From Paenarthrobacter sp. JL.01a (GTDB lineage Bacteria; Actinomycetota; Actinomycetes; Actinomycetales; Micrococcaceae), in assembly GCF_025452095.1 (NCBI RefSeq), contig NZ_CP104877.1:3100001-3164000 (forward strand): DNA of 64,000 nt, read 5' to 3'. Positions within the stretch are counted from its first letter, which is position 1. Each line of letters opens with the position of its first letter. The position numbers were made by a program, and so were the translations under genes. Below the pieces are notes generated by a model, which was given only the letters and a program-made list of their open reading frames with translations, was not told the DNA's origin and did no database searches. Of this stretch, positions 1 to 7,437 are shown one piece after another.

Positions 1-69
1 GGCGAGCTTGTCGATACCGGCCTCAAGAGACCGGCGGGCAGCATCGTTAAAAGCAAGCTGCTTTGCCAT
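1..69 (-). CDS. groL: 60 kDa chaperonin GroEL, N-terminal fragment
   Basis: Only the first 23 codons are present; the gene runs off the left edge. The translation begins MAKQLAFNDAARRSLEAG, the typical GroEL N-terminus in actinobacteria. GroEL is the ATP-driven cytosolic folding chamber that works with the GroES lid. It follows groES on the same strand after 84 nt, so the pair is probably one operon under the CIRCE-controlled promoter upstream of groES. Confidence 0.9.
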   Translation of the reverse strand, partial: MAKQLAFNDAARRSLEAGIDKLA

Positions 70-153
70 GGTTGTGTCCTTTCGAGACAGAAAACCCGCA
101 CCGCTGACGGTCGGAATGATTCCAACGCGACGGCGGTGCGGGGCTCCAGGAAG

Positions 154-450
154 TTACTTTACGACGATCGCGAGGACGTCGCGGGCGGACAGAACGAGGT
201 ACTCGCTGCCGCCGGTCTTGACTTCGGTTCCACCGTACTTGGAGTAGATGACGACGTCGCCGACAGCTACGTCCACCGGTACGCGGTTGCCGTTGTCATC
301 GAAGCGGCCGGGGCCGATTGCAACAACTTCGCCTTCCTGCGGCTTCTCCTGTGCGGAGTCCGGAATAACCAGGCCGGAAGCCGTGGTCTGCTCTGCTTCG
401 AGCGGGCGAACAACAATACGATCCTCAAGAGGCTTAATCGAGACCGACAC
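154..450 (-). CDS. groES: 10 kDa co-chaperonin GroES
   Basis: GroES is the heptameric lid of the GroEL folding chamber. The 98-residue product ([14 protein letters not shown] at the start, [11 protein letters not shown] at the end) has full family length. I chose the GTG at 450 because AAGGAGAG lies just upstream and the protein then begins as other actinobacterial GroES do; the in-frame ATG at 480 would add ten residues foreign to the family. Two CIRCE operators and a promoter lie 100-170 nt upstream, so HrcA-controlled heat-shock expression with groEL is expected. Confidence 0.97.
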   Translation of the reverse strand: MSVSIKPLEDRIVVRPLEAEQTTASGLVIPDSAQEKPQEGEVVAIGPGRFDDNGNRVPVDVAVGDVVIYSKYGGTEVKTGGSEYLVLSARDVLAIVVK

Positions 451-545
451 TCGGACTCTCCTTTTCATGAGCTGATTCATGGACTAAGAACTAGGGTGCC
501 GTGGCGTTCAACCGTCGTCGCGGTGCCGGTGGACGCCTGGCGGGA

Positions 546-572
546 TTAGCACCCTCACGGGGAGAGTGCTAA
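546..572 (-). promoter_or_regulatory. CIRCE operator (proximal) for HrcA
   Basis: TTAGCACCC, nine spacer bases, then GAGTGCTAA. This matches the CIRCE consensus TTAGCACTC-N9-GAGTGCTAA with one changed base. It lies just downstream of the groES -10 element, in the expected untranslated leader, where bound HrcA would block transcription of groES-groEL. Confidence 0.93.
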
Positions 573-576
573 CTAG

Positions 577-606
577 ACTCTATGTAAGGCGTTAGCACTC
601 GGTCAA
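577..606 (-). promoter_or_regulatory. Promoter of groES-groEL
   Basis: On the minus strand there is a -35 TTGACC (601-606), an 18-nt spacer and a -10 TAGAGT (577-582). The -35 lies inside the spacer of the distal CIRCE and the -10 falls between the two CIRCE copies, so HrcA at either site should interfere with RNA polymerase. This is a vegetative sigma-70-type promoter by inspection. Confidence 0.7.
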
Positions 607-618
607 GGTGAGTGCCAG
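592..618 (-). promoter_or_regulatory. CIRCE operator (distal) for HrcA
   Basis: TTAGCACTC, nine bases, then GAGTGCCAG. One half-site is perfect and the other has two deviations. It overlaps the -35 region of the groES promoter. Its centre is 46 bp from that of the proximal copy, a little over four helical turns. Confidence 0.88.
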
Positions 619-642
619 CATTTCGTCATCGGTGAACCGTGG

Positions 643-1002
643 TCACTCGTCCCGGAGGTCGTCCAGATCGTAGTCTTCGCCGTCGTCGTCGCCGTCCAGG
701 GAGCCGCCGCGATTGCGGTACAGTGCCACCGCGGAGGCCACAGCGACGACGCCGGAAATCACCAACGCGATCACCCCGCCCAGGCGTGCACCGCTGTAGA
801 GATCGCGGATGTCGCGAGCCTCATCGGTGGCATCGCTGACGCTCTTGCCCGTCACGGAATAGGCTGCGGCGTTGAAGGAGTCCAGCGCGAAAATAACAAT
901 CAGCAGGCCGATGCAGACTACCGCGATGACAGCGCCCGCAATCAGGGCAGGACGGGCGTACGTGACGAGACGGGAGGGCGGCGGGGCTGCGTTGTCTTCC
1001 AT
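643..1002 (-). CDS. Small two-helix membrane protein of unknown function
   Basis: I do not recognise a named family. The 119-residue protein has a hydrophobic segment at about residues 16-40, a short extracytoplasmic loop with several Asp/Arg residues, a second hydrophobic segment at about 74-93, and a strongly acidic C-terminal tail (DGDDDGEDYDLDDLRDE). This suggests a small inner-membrane protein with both ends in the cytoplasm. A -10-like TAGGGT (1010-1015) ends 7 nt before the ATG, so the mRNA may be leaderless. It is divergent from the methyltransferase at 1070. Confidence 0.6.
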   Translation of the reverse strand: MEDNAAPPPSRLVTYARPALIAGAVIAVVCIGLLIVIFALDSFNAAAYSVTGKSVSDATDEARDIRDLYSGARLGGVIALVISGVVAVASAVALYRNRGGSLDGDDDGEDYDLDDLRDE

Positions 1003-1069
1003 GAAAACAACCCTATCCGGCTGATTCCACAGTCACACCGCCATGACGCGCGACGTTAGGCTTGTTCCC

Positions 1070-2299
1070 ATGCCTCACGCACCGCAGGAACAGATCGCGC
1101 CCTTGCTGACTACTGAAGGATGGGAACTTCTTGCCTCGCTGGGGCCCTACCGGGAAGCTGATGCATTCGGCACCAACGCCGAACTCCGGAAGGCCGGCCA
1201 CTCCCCCGAACTTGTTGCCGCCGTTCTGACGCAATCGCGCTTGCGGACCCGCGCGGAGGCAAAGTTCGGCGAATTCGCCCGCCAGATGCTCTTTACTCAA
1301 GCCGGCTTGGAACAGGCCACCCGGCTCAATGTCGCCGCCCGCCACGCTGAACGCTTCGCCCAGGCAGGCATCAGCCACGTTGCGGACCTCGGCTGCGGCC
1401 TCGGCGCAGACTCCATGGCGATGGCCTCCATGGATATCGCCGTCACTGCCGTGGAGATGGATGAAACCACCGCGGCCTGCGCCATGATCAACCTCATGCC
1501 ATTTCCGCATGCGAGGGTTGTGCACACGGACGCGGAGTCGGTGGACCTTGAGGGGATCGACGGCGTCTGGCTGGACCCCGCCCGACGCACCACCTCCACG
1601 TCCGGCACCAAAAGGATCTGGGATCCGGAGGCCTTCTCTCCTCCGTTGTCGTTTGTAGAAAGGGTTGCGGCTACGGGGCGTGCGGTAGGGGTCAAGATGG
1701 GCCCGGGCATCCCCCACGACTCCGTGCCTTCGGACTGCGAGGTCCAGTGGGTGTCCGTGGGCGGCGACGTCACCGAAGCCACGCTGTGGTTCAACGCCGT
1801 TGCACGGCCCGGCGTTCGCCGCGCGGCATTGGTCCTTGGCAGCCAGGGCGCCGCGGAGATCACCAGCGGTGAGGACTTCGACGGCGGCCCGGTCGCCGCC
1901 GTCGGGCCCGTTGAAGGCTTCCTTTACGAACCAGATGGTGCGGTGATCCGCGCGGGGCTGGTGGCCGACGTCGCTGAACGACTGGGCGGGCATCTGGTGG
2001 ACGAGCACATCGCCTACATTTGCGCTCCCGAACTCCACGACACCCCTTTCGCCCGCGCGTACAAGGTGCTCGAGGTGATGCCGTTCAACGTCAAGGCCCT
2101 CAAAGCCTGGGTCAAGGGCAACGGCATCACTGTCCTGGACATCAAGAAGCGTGGCACCGCAGTGACCCCCGAAGAGCTCCGCAAGCAACTGCTGCCGGGC
2201 AAGCCTGCCAAGGGCAAGGATGCGAAAACAGCCACCCTGGTCCTCACCAGGATCGGCGAGGAGCGGGTGGCTGTTGTGGTGGAGCCGGTGACCGCCTGA
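1070..2299 (+). CDS. SAM-dependent methyltransferase with THUMP-like C-terminus
   Basis: The 409-residue protein has a class I methyltransferase motif I (DLGCGLGADS, about residue 105) and a DPAR motif (LDPARRT, about 170), where related enzymes carry the catalytic DPPY-like loop. The C-terminal third (VMPFNVKALKAWVKGNG onwards) resembles the THUMP-like domain that follows this type of methyltransferase and is thought to bind RNA. The substrate cannot be told from sequence. I prefer the ATG at 1070 over the GTG at 1043 because a -10-like TAGGCT (1057-1062) ends 7 nt upstream of 1070, consistent with leaderless initiation. Confidence 0.75.
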   Translation: MPHAPQEQIAPLLTTEGWELLASLGPYREADAFGTNAELRKAGHSPELVAAVLTQSRLRTRAEAKFGEFARQMLFTQAGLEQATRLNVAARHAERFAQAGISHVADLGCGLGADSMAMASMDIAVTAVEMDETTAACAMINLMPFPHARVVHTDAESVDLEGIDGVWLDPARRTTSTSGTKRIWDPEAFSPPLSFVERVAATGRAVGVKMGPGIPHDSVPSDCEVQWVSVGGDVTEATLWFNAVARPGVRRAALVLGSQGAAEITSGEDFDGGPVAAVGPVEGFLYEPDGAVIRAGLVADVAERLGGHLVDEHIAYICAPELHDTPFARAYKVLEVMPFNVKALKAWVKGNGITVLDIKKRGTAVTPEELRKQLLPGKPAKGKDAKTATLVLTRIGEERVAVVVEPVTA

Positions 2300-2303
2300 G
2301 GCG

Positions 2304-3116
2304 TCAGCGTCGCGAGAACTCAGAAGCTTCGCGCACCTGGCCGGGAGTCGGGCGCACCCCTGTGTAGAGGACGAACTGTTCCTCCGCCTGAATGGCGATG
2401 ACTTCGGCTCCGGTGATGACCGGCTTTCCGGCAGCCCGCGCAGCGGTGATGAGCGGCGTTTCGGAGGGCAGCGCAACGACGTCGAAGACCACTTGCGCGG
2501 CGGCAATGGTGGCGTCATCGAAGGACTGCGCAGTTTCATCCGCTCCGGCCATGCCAAGCGGTGTGACGTTGATGATGAGGTCCGCGGTTGCTCCGTTGAC
2601 GTTGTCCTGCCAGCCAAAACCGTACAGCTCCGCAAGAGCGCGGCCGGTGGTTTCATTGCGGGCGACAATGGTGACGGCGGTAAAGCCGGCATCCCGGAGG
2701 GCTGCGGCAACTGCCTTCGCCATACCCCCGGCCCCGCGCAGCAGGACCGTGTGGCTTGTGGGAACCTCGTGGTCCTTCAGCAGCCGGGCAATGGCGATGT
2801 AATCGGTGTTGTAGGCGGTCAGGACGCCGTCGTCGTTCACGATCGTGTTCACCGAATCGATGGCCCTGGCCGAGGGATCCAGCACATCCACCAGCGGAAT
2901 GACGGCCTCCTTGTACGGCATGGACACCGCGGCGCCCCGGATCGGGAGGCCGCGGATGCCCGCAACGGCAAGGGTGATGTCAGCGGGTGCGAATGCCTTG
3001 TAGATAAAGTTCAATCCGAGCAGATCGTAAAGATAGTTGTGGAACCGGGTCCCGATATTGCTGGGGCGGGCCGCGAGCGAAATGCACAGGGACATGTCTT
3101 TATTCAGGATGGGCAT
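2304..3116 (-). CDS. Shikimate dehydrogenase-like protein, HI0607 (SDH-L) type
   Basis: This 270-residue NAD(P)-dependent oxidoreductase belongs to the AroE superfamily but to the divergent HI0607-like branch: the N-terminal substrate motif reads SLAARPSNIGTRFHNYLYD instead of the usual shikimate-binding serines. The catalytic lysine (VSMPYKE), the NTD aspartate motif (AYNTDYIA) and a glycine-rich nucleotide loop (RGAGGMAKA) are kept. True AroE oxidises shikimate; the physiological substrate of this branch is uncertain. Start ATG 3116 matches the family N-terminus (MPILNKDMSLC); an in-frame TTG at 3131 is the alternative. It lies 30 nt after rpmJ2 and may be the last gene of that operon. Confidence 0.82.
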   Translation of the reverse strand: MPILNKDMSLCISLAARPSNIGTRFHNYLYDLLGLNFIYKAFAPADITLAVAGIRGLPIRGAAVSMPYKEAVIPLVDVLDPSARAIDSVNTIVNDDGVLTAYNTDYIAIARLLKDHEVPTSHTVLLRGAGGMAKAVAAALRDAGFTAVTIVARNETTGRALAELYGFGWQDNVNGATADLIINVTPLGMAGADETAQSFDDATIAAAQVVFDVVALPSETPLITAARAAGKPVITGAEVIAIQAEEQFVLYTGVRPTPGQVREASEFSRR

Positions 3117-3146
3117 CCACCCATTAAACAACGGGCCGTTGACCGT

Positions 3147-3269
3147 TTAGCCTTGGCGCGCCTTCATTCGCGGGTTGTTCTTGTTGATGACGAATGTGCG
3201 GCCACGCCTGCGGACGATCTGGGCGCCCGGGATCTTCTTGAGTGCACGCAGCGAGTTCCTGACCTTCAT
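3147..3269 (-). CDS. rpmJ: Ribosomal protein bL36, zinc-independent (C-) paralogue
   Basis: The 40-residue translation [20 protein letters not shown]...[10 protein letters not shown] is a bL36 without any of the Cys/His zinc ligands. The canonical zinc-ribbon bL36 (Cys residues and His kept) is encoded at 45834-45947 in the infA operon. In bacteria with both forms, the C- version is typically made during zinc starvation so that ribosomal zinc can be spared. It lies 42 nt downstream of the COG0523 gene on the same strand, behind a Zur-like box, which fits that role. The ORF is too short for most gene callers. Confidence 0.93.
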   Translation of the reverse strand: MKVRNSLRALKKIPGAQIVRRRGRTFVINKNNPRMKARQG

Positions 3270-3311
3270 GGTGTTTCTCCTTCTACTTGGGTGGTTTGGC
3301 TTTGGAGGCTT

Positions 3312-4439
3312 CTACAGGGCATTGCTCAGATCCAGCGGATCCTCCCACACGGCAAAATCCGCTTCCATCTCGGCCTCCGTGAGCTGGCAGCTATCCAGGA
3401 GATCGCGGACTTCCCCGGCGTCGATGTCCTGCGAGTACCCGGTGAAGGCCAGGACCGTGCCACGGTCTCCATGGCTCGGGTGCCAGTCGAGGGCGGCATC
3501 GACGTCCGTTCCGGGCACTTGTTCAGGCCGGTCGGCCAGCCAGGTTCCGGTGCTTTCGAGCCAGACCCGGGGACCAATGCCTTGCACGGCAATCCGGGTT
3601 GTGGGAGCCGAGGCAATCCAGAGACGCCCGCGCATCCAATGGGTTCCGCTGGCCAGGTGTGGCAGGGCGTCGCGGAAACGCCCCGGATGCAAAGGACGAC
3701 CGGCTTTATGCAGCACGGTGGTGAAGGAACCTTGGGATTCGCTGACAGGAAGACGTACGACGCCGGGCTTGTTCCGGGCCGCCGCTTCGGCGGGGTCGAA
3801 GCACCCCGGCCGGAACGTGTCAGCCGGAGCCACGAGGTGGGCATGGGGCGCCAGCTCGCCCAGCAGTTCAACTCCCGTCAACCATGGTTCCGATCCTTCG
3901 CCCGGATTTCCGGACAACACGGAGCCCAGGCCCGGGGACATGAGCACGGTATCCACCTGCCCGAATTCTCCGACGAGGAACTCGCCGCTGGTGCGCTCGT
4001 CGCTGGGCATCGAGGTGAAGCCGGATTCGAACAGCGTGTGCCGGTCCCAGATCTGATTGTCCACGTCCGCCGGATCAAGGGCCAGAACCGCATTGTCAAT
4101 GACCACGGGGCCGTCGAGTCCGCGCCGGAGTTCGTCAACGGCCATGCCCGTGGCGACACCCGGAGGCAGGCCAAGGACCACGTGGTCGAAGCCGCATGCG
4201 GCGAGCCGTTCCGCCGTCGGGACTACATCCAACCGGACTGTGCAGCTTAGGCAGCCGTGTTCCAACAGTGTCGTTTCCCGCTCGAAGAGCCGTCCATCGC
4301 GGAATACGCGACGAAGGACCAACGATCCGTCCAGGAGGTCGTGGAGGACCACCACGGAATTGTCGTGGGTGCGGCCCAGCCGTTCTGCGGCGGCTTCGCG
4401 GCACTGACTGTCGAGGGAGCTGACAACGGTGAAATGCAT
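3312..4439 (-). CDS. COG0523/CobW-family protein without P-loop (Rv0106-like)
   Basis: The 375-residue protein has the overall COG0523 layout: an N-terminal nucleotide-binding-like half with the metal-site motif GCLSCTVR (residues 62-69; the usual motif is GCxCCT, so one cysteine is Ser) and a CobW C-terminal domain. The Walker A glycine-lysine loop is absent: the N-terminus reads VVSSLDSQCREAAAERL. The same two oddities occur in the mycobacterial Rv0106-type subgroup. COG0523 proteins are proposed zinc metallochaperones; this one probably does not hydrolyse GTP conventionally. A Zur-like box sits between its -35 and -10, and cysteine-free rpmJ follows, so a zinc-limitation role is inferred. 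Confidence 0.82.
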   Translation of the reverse strand: MHFTVVSSLDSQCREAAAERLGRTHDNSVVVLHDLLDGSLVLRRVFRDGRLFERETTLLEHGCLSCTVRLDVVPTAERLAACGFDHVVLGLPPGVATGMAVDELRRGLDGPVVIDNAVLALDPADVDNQIWDRHTLFESGFTSMPSDERTSGEFLVGEFGQVDTVLMSPGLGSVLSGNPGEGSEPWLTGVELLGELAPHAHLVAPADTFRPGCFDPAEAAARNKPGVVRLPVSESQGSFTTVLHKAGRPLHPGRFRDALPHLASGTHWMRGRLWIASAPTTRIAVQGIGPRVWLESTGTWLADRPEQVPGTDVDAALDWHPSHGDRGTVLAFTGYSQDIDAGEVRDLLDSCQLTEAEMEADFAVWEDPLDLSNAL

Positions 4440-4445
4440 GGAATG

Positions 4446-4474
4446 ACAATAATGCGAATGGTTCTCAATAGCAA
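4446..4474 (-). promoter_or_regulatory. Promoter of the COG0523-rpmJ2 operon
   Basis: On the minus strand there is a -35-like TTGCTA (4469-4474), a 17-nt spacer and a -10 TATTGT (4446-4451). The -10 ends 6 nt before the ATG at 4439, so the transcript is probably leaderless. The Zur-like palindrome fills the spacer. Confidence 0.55.
4453..4467. promoter_or_regulatory. Zur-like operator
   Basis: TGCGAATGGTTCTCA agrees at 11 of 15 positions with the actinobacterial Zur-box form TGAAAATGATTTTCA as I know it, and is an imperfect inverted repeat. Its position exactly between -35 and -10 of a COG0523/C- L36 operon makes zinc-dependent repression the obvious model. This is an inference; no zur gene is in the window. 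Confidence 0.65.
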
Positions 4475-4525
4475 ATCAGCCAGGGGAACGGTTACGTTCC
4501 GTGAGGCTTGACCATAAGGCTGCAT

Positions 4526-4617
4526 TAGACTTGATCCGACCGCTGGCGGCCCCGCAGCGGGGAACCACGGCCGGCTGGGGCAACCCTCAGCCGGGAAGTA
4601 CATACTGAGGGGACTAC
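4526..4617 (+). promoter_or_regulatory. Leader of the YbdK gene with two hairpins
   Basis: A -10-like TAGACT (4526-4531) is followed by about 80 nt of GC-rich leader. Two hairpins can be drawn: CCGCTG/CAGCGG (4540-4560) and CCGGCTG/CAGCCGG (4571-4594). Then comes a GAGGGG ribosome-binding site before the GTG at 4618. I could not match it to a known riboswitch class; it may be a structured regulatory leader or simply a stable 5' UTR. Confidence 0.35.
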
Positions 4618-5769
4618 GTGCAGATTGATTTTGCGCCATCCAGGCAATCGACACTGGGTGTGGAATGGGAGTTGGCGCTCGTCAATGCACGCACCGGAGA
4701 ACTTGTTTCCGTGGCAAACGATGTCCTCAAAGGCGTGGCAGCAAACCACCCGGACCTCAACGAGGACGACGAACACCCCCATATCAAGCGCGAACTCCTC
4801 CTAAACACGGTGGAACTCGTCACCGGCATCTGCGAAACAGTCAAGGACGCCAAAGAGGACCTCAGCCGCTCCCTCGAAGCAGTACGGGAAGTCACCGATC
4901 CCATGGGCGTCGAAGTGTTCTGCGCCGGCAGCCATCCCTTCAGCCCTCCCCTGCTGCAGCCCGTCACCGACAAAGAGCGCTACGCCAAGCTGATCGAACG
5001 GACCCAATGGTGGGGACGCCAGATGGTCATCTACGGCGTGCACGTCCACGTGGGCATCGACCGGAAGGAAAAAGTCCTTCCGATCCTGGACGGTTTGGTC
5101 AACTACTTCCCGCACTTCCAGGCGTTGTCGGCTTCCAGCCCCTACTGGGCCGGCGAAGAAACGGGCTACGCTTCCCAGCGCGCGCTCATGTTCCAGCAAC
5201 TCCCGACGGCGGGACTGCCCTTCCAGTTCGACACCTGGGAAGGCTACGAAGCCTACGTCCAGGACATGTTCACCACCGGCGTGATTGACGCGATCTCGGA
5301 GATCCGCTGGGACATCCGGCCTGTCGCAGCCTTGGGCACCATCGAGATGCGGATTTGCGACGGACTCGCCACGTTGGAGGAAGTTGGCGCAATCGCGGCG
5401 TTGACGCAATGCCTGGTCCACGAATTCTCCGGCATCCTCGACGCCGGCGGAACCATTCCCACCATGCCTCCGTGGCACGTGCAGGAAAACAAGTGGCGCG
5501 CTGCCCGCTACGGCATGGAAGCCATCATCATCCTCGATGCTGAAGGCAACGAAAAGCTGGTGACCGAGCACCTGTCCGAGACCTTGGAACGACTGGAACC
5601 CATCGCAACTGAACTCGGTTGCTCCGAGGAACTGAAGGACGTTGCGAAGATCATTGAACGGGGTGCGAGCTACCAGCGCCAGCGCCGCGTCGCAGCCGAA
5701 CACAACGGCGACCTCCAGGCCGTGGTGATGGATCTCGTCCAGCAGATGCGCAAAGGCCCGGACGCCTAG
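4618..5769 (+). CDS. Carboxylate-amine ligase, YbdK family (GCS2)
   Basis: The 383-residue protein belongs to glutamate-cysteine ligase family 2. GVEWELAL near the N-terminus carries the glutamates that bind metal/ATP, and VHVHVGID (about residue 141) is the conserved histidine motif. E. coli YbdK has weak glutamate-cysteine ligase activity; in actinobacteria, which use mycothiol rather than glutathione, the true substrate is unknown. Translation starts at GTG with GAGGGG 8 nt upstream. It is divergent from the COG0523 operon and convergent with tsaD. Confidence 0.88.
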   Translation: MQIDFAPSRQSTLGVEWELALVNARTGELVSVANDVLKGVAANHPDLNEDDEHPHIKRELLLNTVELVTGICETVKDAKEDLSRSLEAVREVTDPMGVEVFCAGSHPFSPPLLQPVTDKERYAKLIERTQWWGRQMVIYGVHVHVGIDRKEKVLPILDGLVNYFPHFQALSASSPYWAGEETGYASQRALMFQQLPTAGLPFQFDTWEGYEAYVQDMFTTGVIDAISEIRWDIRPVAALGTIEMRICDGLATLEEVGAIAALTQCLVHEFSGILDAGGTIPTMPPWHVQENKWRAARYGMEAIIILDAEGNEKLVTEHLSETLERLEPIATELGCSEELKDVAKIIERGASYQRQRRVAAEHNGDLQAVVMDLVQQMRKGPDA

Positions 5770-5787
5770 GAGGACAACGCTTGTTGG

Positions 5788-6924
5788 CTAGGCGGGTACT
5801 GACACCGTGGTGACAGGCATTGACGAATCCGGCGCAAACTCCACCCCGCTGGGGCGGACGCCTGCCATGATCAACTGGGCTCCAAGGGCCGCCACCATGG
5901 CTCCGTTGTCAGTGCACAAATCCAACGGGGGTACGTGAAGCCTGATTCCGGCCGAGGTGCAGCGCTGCCCGGTCAGTTCCCGGAGCCGCGAGTTGGCGGC
6001 GACGCCCCCTCCGAGCAGGAGGTCGGTAATGCCGTTCTCCTTGCACGCCAGGATTGCCTTCGACGTGATGACATCCACCACGGCCTCCTGGAAGGCTGCC
6101 GCAACGTCCGCCACGGGTACTTCTTCGCCCCGTGCCTCGAACTGCTCCACACACCGTGCCACTGCGGTTTTCAAACCGCTGAATGACCAGTCATATCGGT
6201 GCGGCCCCTTTTCCTCCGCGGTGCCCATGTATTTGGGCTGGGTCAGGCCGCGCGGGAAACGGATCGATTTGGGGTTGCCTTGGCGGGCCAGTTTGTCGAT
6301 GGCAGGACCGCCCGGATAGCCGAGGCCCAGGATCCGCGCTACTTTGTCGTACGCTTCTCCGGCGGCGTCGTCAATGGTCGATCCCAACAGCTCAACATCG
6401 TCGGTGATGCTGCGGATACGCAGGATTTCCGTGTGCCCACCCGATACCAGGAGCGCTCCCAGGTTCTCCGGCAACGTCCCGGCACCCATGCCGGCGGCAG
6501 CACCGGCGTCGGGCTTTCCGTTCGTCCCGGGCCGCTTGTCCAGCAGCCCCACACCAACGTGGGCCACCAAGTGGTTGATCGCGTACAGGGGTTTTCCGGT
6601 GGCGAGAGCCAACGCCTTCGCGGCGCAAACTCCAACCATCAGTGCCCCGGCGAGCCCCGGGCCGGACGTCACGGCGATGGCGTCGATGTCCTCAAGGGTC
6701 ACACCGGCTTCATGCAGTGATTCCTGCAGTGTCGGGACAAAGGCGTCCAGGTGGGCGCGGGAGGCAATCTCCGGGATCACCCCGCCGAACCGTACGTGCT
6801 CATCCATGGAAGAAGAAACCGTATTGGTGAGCAAGGTAGTCCCACGGACGATGCCGACACCTGTCTCATCGCAGGACGATTCGATACCGAGCACCAAGGG
6901 CTGGTGCGGAGCAGACGTGCTCAT
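5788..6924 (-). CDS. tsaD: tRNA N6-adenosine threonylcarbamoyltransferase TsaD
   Basis: TsaD transfers the threonylcarbamoyl group to A37 of ANN-decoding tRNAs, working with TsaB and TsaE. The 378-residue protein has the ASKHA fold signature ESSCDETG (about residues 15-22), the metal-binding HLVAH motif and [11 protein letters not shown] near the C-terminus. A roughly 15-residue Gly/Ala-rich insertion ([18 protein letters not shown]) sits mid-protein. Its start overlaps the rimI stop by 4 nt. It is the last gene of alr-tsaE-tsaB-rimI-tsaD. Confidence 0.96.
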   Translation of the reverse strand: MSTSAPHQPLVLGIESSCDETGVGIVRGTTLLTNTVSSSMDEHVRFGGVIPEIASRAHLDAFVPTLQESLHEAGVTLEDIDAIAVTSGPGLAGALMVGVCAAKALALATGKPLYAINHLVAHVGVGLLDKRPGTNGKPDAGAAAGMGAGTLPENLGALLVSGGHTEILRIRSITDDVELLGSTIDDAAGEAYDKVARILGLGYPGGPAIDKLARQGNPKSIRFPRGLTQPKYMGTAEEKGPHRYDWSFSGLKTAVARCVEQFEARGEEVPVADVAAAFQEAVVDVITSKAILACKENGITDLLLGGGVAANSRLRELTGQRCTSAGIRLHVPPLDLCTDNGAMVAALGAQLIMAGVRPSGVEFAPDSSMPVTTVSVPA

Positions 6925-7424
6925 GCTGTGGGTCCTTCCTGGGAGGGGGCGTCACCGAGCTGCAACCGCATGATCAGCGCATCGGTGCCATCACGGTAAT
7001 AGCGGGGCCGGACGTGGATCTGCTCGAAACCGAAGCGCAGGTACAGCTGCTGTGCCCGGGGGTTGTCTGCCCGAACCTCAAGCAGGACATCTGCTGCGCG
7101 GCGGCGGCGGGCCTCGTCGATCAATTCGGTCAACATGGCCGAGCCGATCCCCTTGCCCTCGTACTCAGGGACGACGGCGATCGTCTGCACATCCGCGATG
7201 GGCTCGATGCACATCAGGCCGGCGTAACCAACGATTTCGTTGCCCACCTCTGCCACTACATAACGGCGGGTCCCAGGCTGGGCCAATTCATCGATGAACA
7301 TCTGCAGCGGCCAAGCGTCGACGGGGAAGAGCCGGCGCTCCAGCGCCTCCACTTCCCGGATATCCGCGTGCCCCATGTCCCGCAGGGAAATCCCGGCGAG
7401 CTCCAGCTTCGGTGACAATTTCAC
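6921..7424 (-). CDS. rimI: Ribosomal-protein-alanine N-acetyltransferase RimI
   Basis: This 167-residue GNAT acetyltransferase has the acetyl-CoA loop [15 protein letters not shown] and the conserved [14 protein letters not shown] stretch. The family member RimI acetylates the N-terminal alanine of S18; the gene lies between tsaB and tsaD, a classic location. A GTG start (7424) is used, 13 nt after the tsaB stop. Confidence 0.92.
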   Translation of the reverse strand: MKLSPKLELAGISLRDMGHADIREVEALERRLFPVDAWPLQMFIDELAQPGTRRYVVAEVGNEIVGYAGLMCIEPIADVQTIAVVPEYEGKGIGSAMLTELIDEARRRRAADVLLEVRADNPRAQQLYLRFGFEQIHVRPRYYRDGTDALIMRLQLGDAPSQEGPTA

Positions 7425-7437
7425 AGTTTCCGTCCGA

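Noticed and set aside
1013..2710. 565-codon minus-strand ORF opposite the methyltransferase gene
   Set aside because: It runs across two recognised genes, lacks motifs and is a GC-rich shadow frame.
2493..4250. 585-codon plus-strand ORF
   Set aside because: It overlaps the SDH-L, rpmJ2 and COG0523 genes on the other strand, all with clear family motifs.
4538..4610. Possible SAM-IV or c-di-AMP riboswitch before the YbdK gene
   Set aside because: Only short stretches such as GGGGAACCA and GGCAACCC-like pieces agree; the required core helices and pseudoknot partners are absent.
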